Origin: Burkholderiaceae bacterium
GTDB taxonomy: Bacteria; Pseudomonadota; Gammaproteobacteria; Burkholderiales; Burkholderiaceae_F
Length of the DNA: 64,000 bases
NCBI GenBank assembly: GCA_022843955.1
Contig: JALHMQ010000024.1
Coordinates: forward strand, 1 to 64,000
Reading direction: 5' to 3'
The position numbers and the translations under genes were made by a program. Shown piece by piece: positions 56,151 to 64,000 of this stretch. The notes under the pieces were generated by a model. It saw nothing but the letters and a program-made list of their open reading frames with translations, had not been told where the DNA came from and did no database searches. The first letter of the stretch is position 1; each line of letters opens with the position of its first letter.

Positions 56151-58463
56151 TTAGCGCGCCTCCCGAGCCAGACCACGCCCGGCGGTCTGCTGCTCGCGGC
56201 GCCGCCACAGGCGCACGGTGGGAACGATGGCGAGTGCCAACAGCGCGGCAAGCAGCCACAGCGGCCACCAGATCGGCCGGTTCCACTCGGCGATCTTGCT
56301 CACGCGCAGCGCCGGATCGACCTTCATGTAGGTCAGGCGGTCGTTGACCAGCGGCCCGGGCTTGACGTTGCCGACCCACTGGTGATTGACGCTGCCGGCA
56401 AACGGGTTGTAGCCGAAGGCCCAGGCGGCATCGCGCTGCACGGCATCGAGCATGGCGTCGATCGCGGCCTGCTTGTCGGGACCGTCGTCCATGAACTTCA
56501 TGCGCTGGAACTGGCGGTCGAACTCGTCGTTCTGATAATTGGAGGCGTTCTCGCCGTTGCCGTTGGTGGCCGCCTTGGAGTTGGGGCCATACAGCAGGAA
56601 CAGGAAGTTCTCGGCGTCCGGATAGTCGGCGAACCAGCCCCACCAGAAGATCTGCAGCGAACCTTTCTCAGCCTTCTCCTGGAAGCGGTTGTAGTCGGTG
56701 GCGCGCACTTCGAGCTGCACGCCGATCTTGGCGAACTGGCGCACCATCCAGTCGACCTCGCTCTTGATCTCCGGGGTCAGCTGGCGCTGATAGTCGTAAT
56801 TGAGCACCAGCGGCCGACCGCTGCGCGCGTCGCGGCCGTCGGGATAGCCGGCCTCGGCCAGCAGCCGCTTGGCCTGCGCAATCGACTTGCGTTTCGGTGG
56901 TGAACCGGGCTGGCCGTCGACGACGTCATACACATATCGGTTGACCTGGTCGGGTCGGTGGCCGAAGACACCGGGCGGCACCGGACCCATCGCCGGCACA
57001 CCCGCCGCCTTGCTCTCGAACACCTTGACGAACTCTTCCCAGTCGATCGCGATCGACAGCGCCTGGCGCAGCTTGCGATTGCGCTCGTGCTGCTCGGGCG
57101 TCGCACCCTTGCCCACGACCGGATCCAGCCAGTTGAAGCCGAGGTACCAATTGCTGATCTCGAACGTGCGCGGCATGCGAATGTCGCGCTCGGCGAACAA
57201 CTGGGCCGTGGCATCCGAGTTCTTGACGTCGTAGTCCAGTTCCAGCAGCCAGTCGAAGCGCTGTATCTCCGGGTTGTCGTACCAGCCCTGCAGGAACTTG
57301 GTCTTGTGCGGGATCTTCTCCTTCTCGATGCTGAACACCACGCGGTCGATGAAAGGCATCGGCTTGCCGCAGTCGGCGAGCAGGCCGGCATCGCGATCGG
57401 CGGCTTCGCCTTCGCACGGGTACGGCTCGCCGCGGAAGTTGGGGTTGCGCACCAGCACGTGGCGCCGGTTCTCCTGGAACTCGGCCTGCATGAAGGGCCC
57501 CGTGCCCACCGGCCAGCGGTTCAATGTCAGGTCGTTGGCCGCCATGCCGGGGTTGGCGTAGAACGCGTCGGCCTCCCACGGCACCGGTGCGAAGAAGGTC
57601 ATCTGCAGCCAGTACTTGAACTGCGGATACTTGCCCTTGATGCGGATGCGCAGCGTGTGGTCGTCGAGCGCCACGGCACCGGAAAATGGGTGGCGGCGAA
57701 AGTCGAGAAACGGCAGGTCGCGCTGCGACGGCGGAATCGATCCGCGCAAGGCGCGATCCACGGCCACGATCCCCTCGCCGTACTCCTTGAGCCCGACGAT
57801 GTACTCGGCCATCAGCGAAAACGACGGACTCTTGATGCGGGTCGTCGCCAGCCGGCGGATCGCGTAAACATAGTCGTGCGCGGTCAGTTCGCGCGTGCCG
57901 CTGTCGGCGAAGTCGAACGGCGTGCGCTTGTCCGCGGTCTCACTGGCGCCAAGCGCGTGGTAGCGGTAGTTGCCGGTGGCGTCGCGAGCGAACGCCGGGT
58001 GCGGCGCGTAGAGAATGCCTCTTTGCAGCGTGATGTCGTACACGCTCTCGGCCACGGTCTCACCCGGCGCATCAGCCGGTAGTTCGCGGCCGTCGCGGTC
58101 CAGGTAGCGCGGCACCGGGACCGCGGTGGCGGTGCGCGGTGCGAGCTGATACGGGCGCTTGAGGTAATGAAAGCGCAGCAGCGGCTCGTAGACCGAATAG
58201 GTGTACGGCGTCTCGTCGAGCGCGTAGCTGGCGGTCGGATCGAGGTACTTGGGTGAGCGCTCCTGGAACGCCGTGAAGAACGTGTTGGTGCCGGCGGCGC
58301 CGCTTTCATACGGGCTGTTGACCACCTCGCCGCAGCCAACCAACCCGAGCGCGACTGCGGCCAGGACGGCGATGTGGTCCCGCCCACGGGCCACGGCGTC
58401 GTCGGCGTGGGCCGCAGCACGGTCCACCGCACGGTCGAGCAAGCGGCAACAGGCCATCGGCAC
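56151..58463 (-). CDS. Peptide-binding lipoprotein of the ABC importer
   Basis: This is a family-5 extracellular solute-binding protein of up to 770 residues. The lipobox ALGLVGC suggests anchoring to a membrane. The binding-protein body includes VYEPLLRFHYLKRPYQLAP, NRWPVGTGPFMQAEFQENRR and the late WWGWFADYPDAENFLFLLYG. A C-terminal hydrophobic segment (LWLLAALLALAIVPTVRLW) is unusual for this family and may give a second anchor. ATG 58463 is the longest start; GTG 58394 gives a cleaner lipoprotein signal (747 residues). It is the first gene of the importer operon. Confidence 0.88.
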   Translation of the reverse strand: MPMACCRLLDRAVDRAAAHADDAVARGRDHIAVLAAVALGLVGCGEVVNSPYESGAAGTNTFFTAFQERSPKYLDPTASYALDETPYTYSVYEPLLRFHYLKRPYQLAPRTATAVPVPRYLDRDGRELPADAPGETVAESVYDITLQRGILYAPHPAFARDATGNYRYHALGASETADKRTPFDFADSGTRELTAHDYVYAIRRLATTRIKSPSFSLMAEYIVGLKEYGEGIVAVDRALRGSIPPSQRDLPFLDFRRHPFSGAVALDDHTLRIRIKGKYPQFKYWLQMTFFAPVPWEADAFYANPGMAANDLTLNRWPVGTGPFMQAEFQENRRHVLVRNPNFRGEPYPCEGEAADRDAGLLADCGKPMPFIDRVVFSIEKEKIPHKTKFLQGWYDNPEIQRFDWLLELDYDVKNSDATAQLFAERDIRMPRTFEISNWYLGFNWLDPVVGKGATPEQHERNRKLRQALSIAIDWEEFVKVFESKAAGVPAMGPVPPGVFGHRPDQVNRYVYDVVDGQPGSPPKRKSIAQAKRLLAEAGYPDGRDARSGRPLVLNYDYQRQLTPEIKSEVDWMVRQFAKIGVQLEVRATDYNRFQEKAEKGSLQIFWWGWFADYPDAENFLFLLYGPNSKAATNGNGENASNYQNDEFDRQFQRMKFMDDGPDKQAAIDAMLDAVQRDAAWAFGYNPFAGSVNHQWVGNVKPGPLVNDRLTYMKVDPALRVSKIAEWNRPIWWPLWLLAALLALAIVPTVRLWRRREQQTAGRGLAREAR

Positions 58464-58626
58464 TCGGTTTCCTCGACGCGATCGAGTCGCTCAGGGGTCT
58501 GCTACGGGTTCAGCTAAGGGGATCGCGACAGGGGCGCGAAGGGCAACGATTCTACGCAGCGGCCTAGCCCGCACAGGCGAGGGCACGAGGGCGGCAGCGC
58601 GGGCCTGCGCGATACACTCGCGCCCG

Positions 58627-59058
58627 ATGCTTGCGAAGGACGCCCCCATCGGTTTTCGTTGGCCGCTGCGCGTGTACTACGAAGACACGGACGCAGGCGG
58701 CATCGTCTACTACGCCAACTACCTGAAGTTCTTCGAGCGCTGCCGTACCGAGTGGTTGCGGGCGCTGGGCGTGGACCAGGTCACGCTGGCGCGCGATGCG
58801 GGACTGCAGTTCGTCGTCATGTCGATCGCCTGCGACTACCGGCGCCCGGCCCGGCTGGATGATCAGCTCAGCGCACTGGCGCAACTCGAACGCGCCGGCG
58901 GCGCCTCGCTGGTGTTCGCGCAGGAGCTGTGGCGCGGCGACGAACTTCTGGCCAGCGGGCGGGTCAAGGTGGCCTGCGTCGACACCGCGCGCCTGGCGCC
59001 GGCGCCGCTGCCCGTCCGACTCGTGGAGCGCCTGCGCCAGCCGGTCGCGGTCGCGTGA
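58627..59058 (+). CDS. ybgC: YbgC-type acyl-CoA thioesterase
   Basis: This 143-residue hot-dog-fold thioesterase is usually the first gene of the tol-pal operon; it acts on short acyl-CoA or acyl-carrier substrates at the inner membrane. The signature VYYEDTDAGGIVYYANYLKF with its catalytic aspartate is clear, and CDYRRPARLDDQL follows. ATG 58627 begins the conserved region. tolQ follows after 129 bp. Confidence 0.93.
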   Translation: MLAKDAPIGFRWPLRVYYEDTDAGGIVYYANYLKFFERCRTEWLRALGVDQVTLARDAGLQFVVMSIACDYRRPARLDDQLSALAQLERAGGASLVFAQELWRGDELLASGRVKVACVDTARLAPAPLPVRLVERLRQPVAVA

Positions 59059-59187
59059 CCGCGCGGCGGGCCGCCGACGGTCGGTCAAGCTCCCGTCAAG
59101 CAGGCGGCGCCTGGCGTCCGTCGCGACTATTCACCCAGATTCACCCCGATTCACCCCGACCACCGTTGACATCGATGAAAAGAGCGC

Positions 59188-59856
59188 ATGAACGCAGCCG
59201 CTGACCTCTCCATCCTGTACCTGATCACCCAGGCCACGCTGGTCGTGCAACTGGTGATGGCCCTGCTCGTGGTCGTCTCGCTTGTCTCCTGGACGGCAAT
59301 CTTCTCCAAGGGCTTTGCGATCCGCCGCGCGCGCAGCGAGACGGTGGCTTTCGAGAAGACTTTCTGGAGCGGTGCCGAGCTCAGCCAGCTGTACCAGCAG
59401 GCGACCAACCAGCGTCACCGCACCGGTGCCCTGGAACGCATCTTTGAGGCGGGCATGAGCGAGTTCCTGAAGACCCGCGGCCGGGGCGATGCAAGCGCCA
59501 CGCTCGACGGCGCCCGCCGCGCCATGCGCGCCACCTACCAGCGCGAGATGGACGGGCTCGAGTCGCGCCTGTCGTTCCTTGCATCGGCAGGCAGCGTCAG
59601 CCCGTACATCGGCTTGTTCGGCACTGTCTGGGGAATCATGCATGCCTTCACCGGGCTCGCCTCGCTGGAGCAGGCCACCCTTGCCAGCGTGGCGCCGGGC
59701 ATTGCCGAAGCGCTGGTGGCGACCGCCATCGGCCTGTTCGCCGCAATTCCGGCGGTGGTCGCCTACAACCGCTTTGCCCACGACATCGACCGTCTGGCCA
59801 ACCGCTTCGAGACCTTCATCGAGGAGTTCTCGAACATCCTGCAGAGGCAGCGATGA
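59188..59856 (+). CDS. tolQ: Tol-Pal proton channel subunit TolQ
   Basis: TolQ is the inner-membrane MotA/ExbB-family subunit that, with TolR, energises TolA for outer-membrane constriction during division. The 222-residue protein has three membrane helices, the last two marked by SAGSVSPYIGLFGTVWGIMH and AEALVATAIGLFAAIPAVVA. The first helix begins after a short N-terminus. tolR follows, with a 51-bp gap. Confidence 0.95.
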   Translation: MNAAADLSILYLITQATLVVQLVMALLVVVSLVSWTAIFSKGFAIRRARSETVAFEKTFWSGAELSQLYQQATNQRHRTGALERIFEAGMSEFLKTRGRGDASATLDGARRAMRATYQREMDGLESRLSFLASAGSVSPYIGLFGTVWGIMHAFTGLASLEQATLASVAPGIAEALVATAIGLFAAIPAVVAYNRFAHDIDRLANRFETFIEEFSNILQRQR

Positions 59857-59907
59857 TGGCTGCTGCGACCCTGGCGAGCGCCGCCGGCGCCACGCGGCGA
59901 GGCTGAC

Positions 59908-60336
59908 ATGGCGATCCTTGCCCGACGCAACGGCTCCCGGCGGCGCATGCTCGCCGACATCAATGTCGTGCCCTATGTCGACGTGATGCTGGTGCTGGTG
60001 GTGATCCTGATGGTCTCCGCCCCCTTCGTAAACCCGAGCCTGGTCAACCTGCCCAGCGTGGGCAAAAGTTCGCGCGCACCCGACCGGCCGCTGGAAATCG
60101 TGATCCGCGCCAGTGGCAGCCTCACCCTGCGCGAAGGCACGAAGGAGATCGCCAGTGACATGCCGGGCGCGATCGCGGAAATCGAGAAGCGGCAGAAAGC
60201 TCGCCGGGACAACCCGACGCCGGTGGTGATCGCTGCCGACAAGGAAGTCAAGTACGACCACGTGCTCAAGGCGATGGATGCGCTGCAGAGAGCCGGCGTC
60301 CAGCGCGTCGGCCTGATGGTCAAGCCGGCCACATGA
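59908..60336 (+). CDS. tolR: Tol-Pal inner-membrane protein TolR
   Basis: This 142-residue ExbD-type partner of TolQ has one helix (about 20-42) with the proton-path aspartate in VVPYVDVMLVLVVILMV. A periplasmic domain ends with AMDALQRAGVQRVGLMV. It lies between tolQ and tolA in the standard order. The ATG follows TGAC of the preceding region without overlap. Confidence 0.95.
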   Translation: MAILARRNGSRRRMLADINVVPYVDVMLVLVVILMVSAPFVNPSLVNLPSVGKSSRAPDRPLEIVIRASGSLTLREGTKEIASDMPGAIAEIEKRQKARRDNPTPVVIAADKEVKYDHVLKAMDALQRAGVQRVGLMVKPAT

Positions 60337-60355
60337 CAACAGGCCTGTCCGCGCG

Positions 60356-61156
60356 ATGACCGCTGCCACCATCGACCGCCACCCGCGCCTGCCTGGGCGG
60401 GGCGACAACCTGCCGTCGTCTTTCGGGCTGGCGTTGGTGATGCACGCGCTGCTGTTCGGTGGCATGACGCTGGCGGTGCAGTGGCGCACGCAGCCGGCGG
60501 CGCCGGCCGTGGCCGAACTGTGGAGCAGTCTGCCGCCGTTGCAAGTGCTGCCTGAACCCATCGTCGTCCCACCTGCGCCACCCCCGCCGCCCAGGCCGGC
60601 ACCCGAACCGGAGCGCGAGGCCGACATCGCGCTGAAGGTGGAGAAGAAGGCGCCGCCGAAGATCGAGCCACCGAAAGAAGAGAAGAAGATCGAACCGAAG
60701 AAGCCCGAGCCGAAGAAGGAAGAGAAGAAGGTCGAGGCGAAAAAGGTCGAAGCGAAGAAAGAGGAGCCGGAGCGTCCGCGCACCGACCTGGAGCGCCTGA
60801 TGGCACAGGCGCAGGCGGCGGCCACCCCGGGCGGCGCACCCACGCCGGGTGCGGTGGTCAGCGGTGTGAGCGGCCGAGACGCGGGTTACTCCGCGCTGGT
60901 GGTGGGCTGCATCCGGCCGCACATCGTGTTTGTCGTGCCGGAAGGCACCGGGGCAAACGTGTACGCGCAATTCTCGGTCGAACTTCTACCGGATGGTTCA
61001 GTCGGAAACGTCAGGCTCGTGCGAGCGAGCGGGCTCGCCGGGTACGACGCCGCTGCCGAACGGGCAATCCGGCGGTGCGACCCGTTCCCACGCAATCGGG
61101 AAGGCAAAGTCGAACGCAACCTCACTCTGACCCTGCGTCCCGTCGAGACGCGATGA
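60356..61156 (+). CDS. tolA: Tol-Pal linker protein TolA
   Basis: TolA links the inner-membrane TolQR motor to TolB and Pal. The 266-residue protein has an N-terminal membrane helix (about 20-42), a Pro/Lys/Glu-rich spacer (about 65-145: PPKEEKKIEPKKPEPKKEEK) and a C-terminal TonB-like domain (about 165-266: YAQFSVELLPDGSVGNVRLV, YDAAAERAIRRCDPFPRN). The spacer is shorter than the long helical domain of E. coli TolA. It lies 20 bp after tolR. Confidence 0.93.
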   Translation: MTAATIDRHPRLPGRGDNLPSSFGLALVMHALLFGGMTLAVQWRTQPAAPAVAELWSSLPPLQVLPEPIVVPPAPPPPPRPAPEPEREADIALKVEKKAPPKIEPPKEEKKIEPKKPEPKKEEKKVEAKKVEAKKEEPERPRTDLERLMAQAQAAATPGGAPTPGAVVSGVSGRDAGYSALVVGCIRPHIVFVVPEGTGANVYAQFSVELLPDGSVGNVRLVRASGLAGYDAAAERAIRRCDPFPRNREGKVERNLTLTLRPVETR

Positions 61157-61207
61157 ACACGACCAATAGGCCGACCACGTACGAAGTTCCGCGACTCACC
61201 CCCTTCT

Positions 61208-61213
61208 TATAAT
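61208..61213 (+). promoter_or_regulatory. TATAAT element just before tolB
   Basis: A perfect -10 hexamer ends seven bases before the annotated tolB ATG. No good -35 sits upstream. If active, transcription would start at or beside the ATG, giving a leaderless tolB message, or the true start is further down. Confidence 0.35.
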
Positions 61214-61220
61214 TCGAACG

Positions 61221-62585
61221 ATGCATTCGTCCTTTTCGCCCTCTCATCTGTCCTTCCGAGTCGGTTTGCCCAACCTCTGCCTGGTCAATGTCGCGTTCCT
61301 GCGCACGGCGATCCCCTGGCTGCTCGCGATCGCTGTGAGCCTGCTCCTGATGGCGGCGTCGCCGGCGCGCGCGCAGTTGCAGATCGAGATCACCGGCGTC
61401 GGCTCCAACCAGTTCCCGATCGCGATTGCCTCTTTCCAGCGCGACGGCCAGGTACCGGAACAGGTCGACGCGATCATTCGCAGCAATCTGCAGCGATCCG
61501 GCTTGTTTCGTCTGGTCGAGCCCGGCAGTGCCGCGCTGGCCGAGAACACCGCGATCAATCACGCCGACTGGAAGGGCCGCGGCGCCGACGCCCTGGTGGT
61601 GGGCTCCATCGCGCGCCTGGCCGACGGCCGTTTCGACCTGCGTTTCCGTTTGTGGGACACCGTCAAGCAGACCCAACTCGATGCCGCCTCGTACATCTCT
61701 TCGGCAGCCGAGCTGCGCCTGAATGCGCACCGCGTGTCCGACCGCATCTACGAGAAGCTGACCGGTGAGCGCGGCGTCTTCGCCACCCGCATCGCCTACG
61801 TGGTTGCGCTCGGCAAGACCTCGTTCGAACTGCAGATCGCCGATGCCGATGGCGGCAACGCCCAGACCGCACTGCGTTCGCGCGAGCCGATCATGTCCCC
61901 GGCCTGGTCGCCGGACGGCTCGCAATTGGCCTACGTGAGTTTCGAGACCGCCAAGCCGGTCGTCTACGTGCATGCGCTCGCCACCGGACAACGCCGCGCG
62001 GTGGCCAACTTTCGCGGCAGCAACAGCGCGCCGGCCTGGTCGCCCGACGGCCGCCTGCTCGCGGTGGCACTGACCACCAGCGGCATGACGCAGGTCTACG
62101 TGATCGATGCGCAGCGACCGTCGACACCGCGCCGCCTGACCAGCAGCAATGCGATCGACACCGAGCCGGTGTGGTCGCCGGATGCCCGCTTCATCTACTT
62201 CACCTCCGACCGCGGCGGCGGCCCGCAGATCTACCGCATGGCGCCTGACGGCAGCAGCGTGCAACGCGTCACCTTCACCGGTGACTACAACGTCAGTCCT
62301 CGTATCAGCCCCGATGGCAAGACGCTTGCTTTCGTCACCCGCCGCAACGGCCGTTTCCAGGTGCAGACCCTGGATCTGGCCACCGGCGCGGAACTGACCA
62401 TCACCGAGACCGGTCTGGACGAGTCACCCAGCTTTGCCCCCAATGGGCGAATGCTCCTGTATGCAACCGAAGTTGGCGGCCGCGGCATCCTGGCCACCGC
62501 ATCGACCGACGCGCGCGTGCGCACCCGGCTATCCGGCCCCAGCGGCGATGTCAGAGAACCCACCTGGGGCCCATTCATCAAGTAA
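61221..62585 (+). CDS. tolB: Tol-Pal periplasmic beta-propeller protein TolB
   Basis: TolB is the periplasmic protein that shuttles between Pal and TolA. A signal peptide (core about 31-45, cleavage near SPARAQ) leads to an N-terminal domain (about 50-170) and a six-bladed propeller with repeats such as SPAWSPDGSQLAYVSFE, EPVWSPDARFIYFTSDR and SPSFAPNGRMLLYATEV. It has 454 residues from ATG 61221. TTG 61266 is an alternative that would give a more usual signal-peptide length. Pal follows after 15 bp. Confidence 0.95.
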   Translation: MHSSFSPSHLSFRVGLPNLCLVNVAFLRTAIPWLLAIAVSLLLMAASPARAQLQIEITGVGSNQFPIAIASFQRDGQVPEQVDAIIRSNLQRSGLFRLVEPGSAALAENTAINHADWKGRGADALVVGSIARLADGRFDLRFRLWDTVKQTQLDAASYISSAAELRLNAHRVSDRIYEKLTGERGVFATRIAYVVALGKTSFELQIADADGGNAQTALRSREPIMSPAWSPDGSQLAYVSFETAKPVVYVHALATGQRRAVANFRGSNSAPAWSPDGRLLAVALTTSGMTQVYVIDAQRPSTPRRLTSSNAIDTEPVWSPDARFIYFTSDRGGGPQIYRMAPDGSSVQRVTFTGDYNVSPRISPDGKTLAFVTRRNGRFQVQTLDLATGAELTITETGLDESPSFAPNGRMLLYATEVGGRGILATASTDARVRTRLSGPSGDVREPTWGPFIK

Positions 62586-62600
62586 GAAGGAGAATTACAA

Positions 62601-63170
62601 ATGACCATGAATCAACTCTTCCGTACGCCCCGCATCGCCTCCCTTGCCACACTCTCGGCGGCAGCCCTCGTGCTTGCCGGCTGCGCGAGCACGCCGCTGG
62701 AAGAGAAGGCGCCGGCGCCGGTGGTCGAGAAAGCCGCACCGGCACCCGCGCCGACGCCGGCGCAGCCGGACCCGCGCTCCGTGGCGCGGGTCGACACCAC
62801 GCCCAAGGCGATCGATCCGCTGACCGATCCGAACAGCCCGCTCGCCAAGCGCAGCGTGTTCTTCGACTTCGACCAGTTCACCGTCAAGTCGGAGTACACG
62901 CCGACGGTGGAAGCGCATGGCCGTTTCCTGGTCGCCAACAAGGCCCGCCGCATCGCCGTTGAAGGCCATGCCGACGAGCGCGGCAGCCGCGAGTACAACC
63001 TGGCCCTGGGGCAGAAGCGTGCGGAAGCGGTTAAAAGCCGCCTCACGCTGCTCGGCGTGATCGACGGCCAGGTCGAGACGGTGAGCTTCGGCGAGGAAAA
63101 ACCGCGTGGCGCCGGCAGCACCGAAACAGCGTGGGCCGAGAACCGCCGCGCCGACATCGTCTATCGCTGA
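62601..63170 (+). CDS. pal: Peptidoglycan-associated lipoprotein Pal
   Basis: Pal is the outer-membrane lipoprotein that ties the outer membrane to peptidoglycan. The 189-residue precursor has a signal ending in VLAGC, a good lipobox. An Ala/Pro-rich linker and a C-terminal OmpA-type domain (about 85-189) follow, with VFFDFDQFTVKSEY, VEGHADERGSREYNLALGQK and a final AENRRADIVYR. AGAAGGAGAATTACAA precedes the ATG, a strong ribosome site consistent with the protein's high abundance. Confidence 0.97.
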   Translation: MTMNQLFRTPRIASLATLSAAALVLAGCASTPLEEKAPAPVVEKAAPAPAPTPAQPDPRSVARVDTTPKAIDPLTDPNSPLAKRSVFFDFDQFTVKSEYTPTVEAHGRFLVANKARRIAVEGHADERGSREYNLALGQKRAEAVKSRLTLLGVIDGQVETVSFGEEKPRGAGSTETAWAENRRADIVYR

Positions 63171-63209
63171 GCGGGCGCCGCGCGCACTGGCGCGCAACGC
63201 GCGACAATC

Positions 63210-63231
63210 GCGGCCACCCCCCGGTGGCCGC
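63210..63231 (+). terminator. Perfect 9-bp hairpin between pal and cpoB
   Basis: GCGGCCACC and GGTGGCCGC pair exactly around CCCC, 40 bp after pal. No T-run follows. It may cut down cpoB expression relative to pal or protect the pal mRNA end. Confidence 0.45.
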
Positions 63232-63290
63232 GGTGCTATCCAGACATTCTCTTGCACACGATCCTTCGCCCTGCTCCCTGCGAGACTGCC

Positions 63291-64000
63291 ATGCGCCACT
63301 TTGCTGCTGCACTTCGTCTGACCCAGCGTGTCGCGCTTGCCACGGCGGCGATGATCTCGTTCGGCGTGGCCGGCAGTGCACAAGCCGCGCTGTTCGGCGA
63401 TGACGAAGCGCGCAAGGCGATTCTCGAACTGCGCGCCCGCAACGCCGAACAGGACAAGCGCATCCAGGAGCGGCTCGATACGTTGAACGCGGACCTGACG
63501 CGGCGCCTGGAAACGGCGCAGCGCAGCCAGCTCGAACTGGTGAATCAGATCGAGGCGCTGCGGCAGGAGGTCGCGCGCCTGCGCGGCCAAAATGACATTC
63601 TCACCAACGAGCTGGCGGGCCTGCAGAAGCGCAATCGTGAGCTGTACGGCGATCTCGATACGCGGCTGAAGTCGCTCGAACCCAAGCCCGTCACGCTCGA
63701 CGGCCGTGCGGTCACCATCGGCCGCGATGAGCAGGGCGCCTACGACGCCGCGCTGGTGCTGTTTCGCGCCGGCGACTTCCAGGGCGCGATCCGCAGCCTG
63801 CAGACGTTCCTCGTGCGCTATCCGCAGTCGGCCTATGTGCCGTCGGCGCACTACTGGATCGGCAATGCGCATTACGCGCTCAAGGACTACCGCAACGCCA
63901 TCACCGCCCAGCAGGTGGTGATGGAGCGCTTTGCCGATACGCCGCGCGCTCCCGAGGCGCTGCTGAACATCGCCGCCAGCCAGGAAGAGCTGAAGCAACG
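63291..64000 (+). CDS. cpoB: CpoB/YbgF, partial at window end
   Basis: CpoB coordinates peptidoglycan synthesis with Tol-Pal-driven constriction. The visible 236 codons show a signal peptide (ISFGVAGSAQA). A coiled-coil region (about 35-120: rich in leucine heptads, with LRQEVARLRGQN) follows. The start of the TPR domain is seen (about 145 on: AYDAALVLFRAGDFQGAI, YVPSAHYWIGNAHYALKDY). The C-terminus lies beyond base 64000. It is the usual last gene of the tol-pal operon. Confidence 0.93.
   Translation, partial: MRHFAAALRLTQRVALATAAMISFGVAGSAQAALFGDDEARKAILELRARNAEQDKRIQERLDTLNADLTRRLETAQRSQLELVNQIEALRQEVARLRGQNDILTNELAGLQKRNRELYGDLDTRLKSLEPKPVTLDGRAVTIGRDEQGAYDAALVLFRAGDFQGAIRSLQTFLVRYPQSAYVPSAHYWIGNAHYALKDYRNAITAQQVVMERFADTPRAPEALLNIAASQEELKQ

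Overview
The window is dense, GC-rich chromosomal DNA, most likely from a betaproteobacterium of the order Burkholderiales. The evidence is its gene neighbourhoods: recA beside a TctD/TctE-type two-component pair, miaB-phoH-ybeY-corC-lnt followed by glyQ-glyS-plsC, rsmA-pdxA-surA-lptD divergent from amgK-murU, pepP-ubiH, dusB-fis-purH-ruvCAB, and a tol-pal operon. The genus cannot be told from sequence alone.

Layout. 1-1100: 5' part of recA (minus strand) with an SOS-type operator. 1229-3614: response regulator and sensor kinase, then a tRNA with anticodon CAT. 3855-9928: a small lipoprotein gene, then the tRNA/rRNA maturation and lipoprotein acylation run miaB to lnt. 9966-10932: a divergent pair, a secreted CAP-domain protein and a stand-alone FeoA, around a Fur-box-like sequence. 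11132-15934: glyQS, plsC and a YgjP-type metallopeptidase. 15940-23104: an accessory block described below. 23323-31597: gloA, a prolyl oligopeptidase and the rsmA-pdxA-surA-lptD operon. 31833-36331: peptidoglycan-recycling AmgK/MurU, PepP and a UbiH-type hydroxylase. 36511-42156: dusB, fis, purH, ruvC, ruvA, ruvB. 42385-46377: a TonB-ExbB-ExbD-ExbD system and a TPR protein. 46765-48448: a HipB/HipA module in foreign-looking DNA, followed by a broken second copy of the TPR gene's 3' end. 48840-58463: a TonB-dependent receptor and a complete peptide-type ABC importer, all on the minus strand. 58627-64000: ybgC, tolQ, tolR, tolA, tolB, pal and the start of cpoB.

The region most worth attention is 15940-23104. 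A SARP-like regulator (winged helix plus BTAD domain, with a long N-terminal region) sits between two sets of exported proteins. Leftwards are a 67-residue protein with an internal repeat, a 172-residue beta-rich secreted protein, an OmpA-domain protein and a CsgG-like lipoprotein. Rightwards are a 426-residue coiled-coil exported protein and a DUF3617-type protein. Nearly identical 20-bp elements, each a direct repeat with 11-bp period, lie 68 and 66 bp before the first gene of each arm, in the same orientation relative to it. That is the repeat geometry known for SARP activators. A different 11-bp tandem repeat precedes the DUF3617-type gene. I infer a SARP-controlled envelope or secretion regulon, possibly curli-like; its function is not established.

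Second, the HipBA module is bracketed by an intact TPR gene and a diverged, frameshifted copy of that gene's last ~225 bp, which lies next to what looks like the original operon terminator. This suggests insertion with replacement of the gene end.
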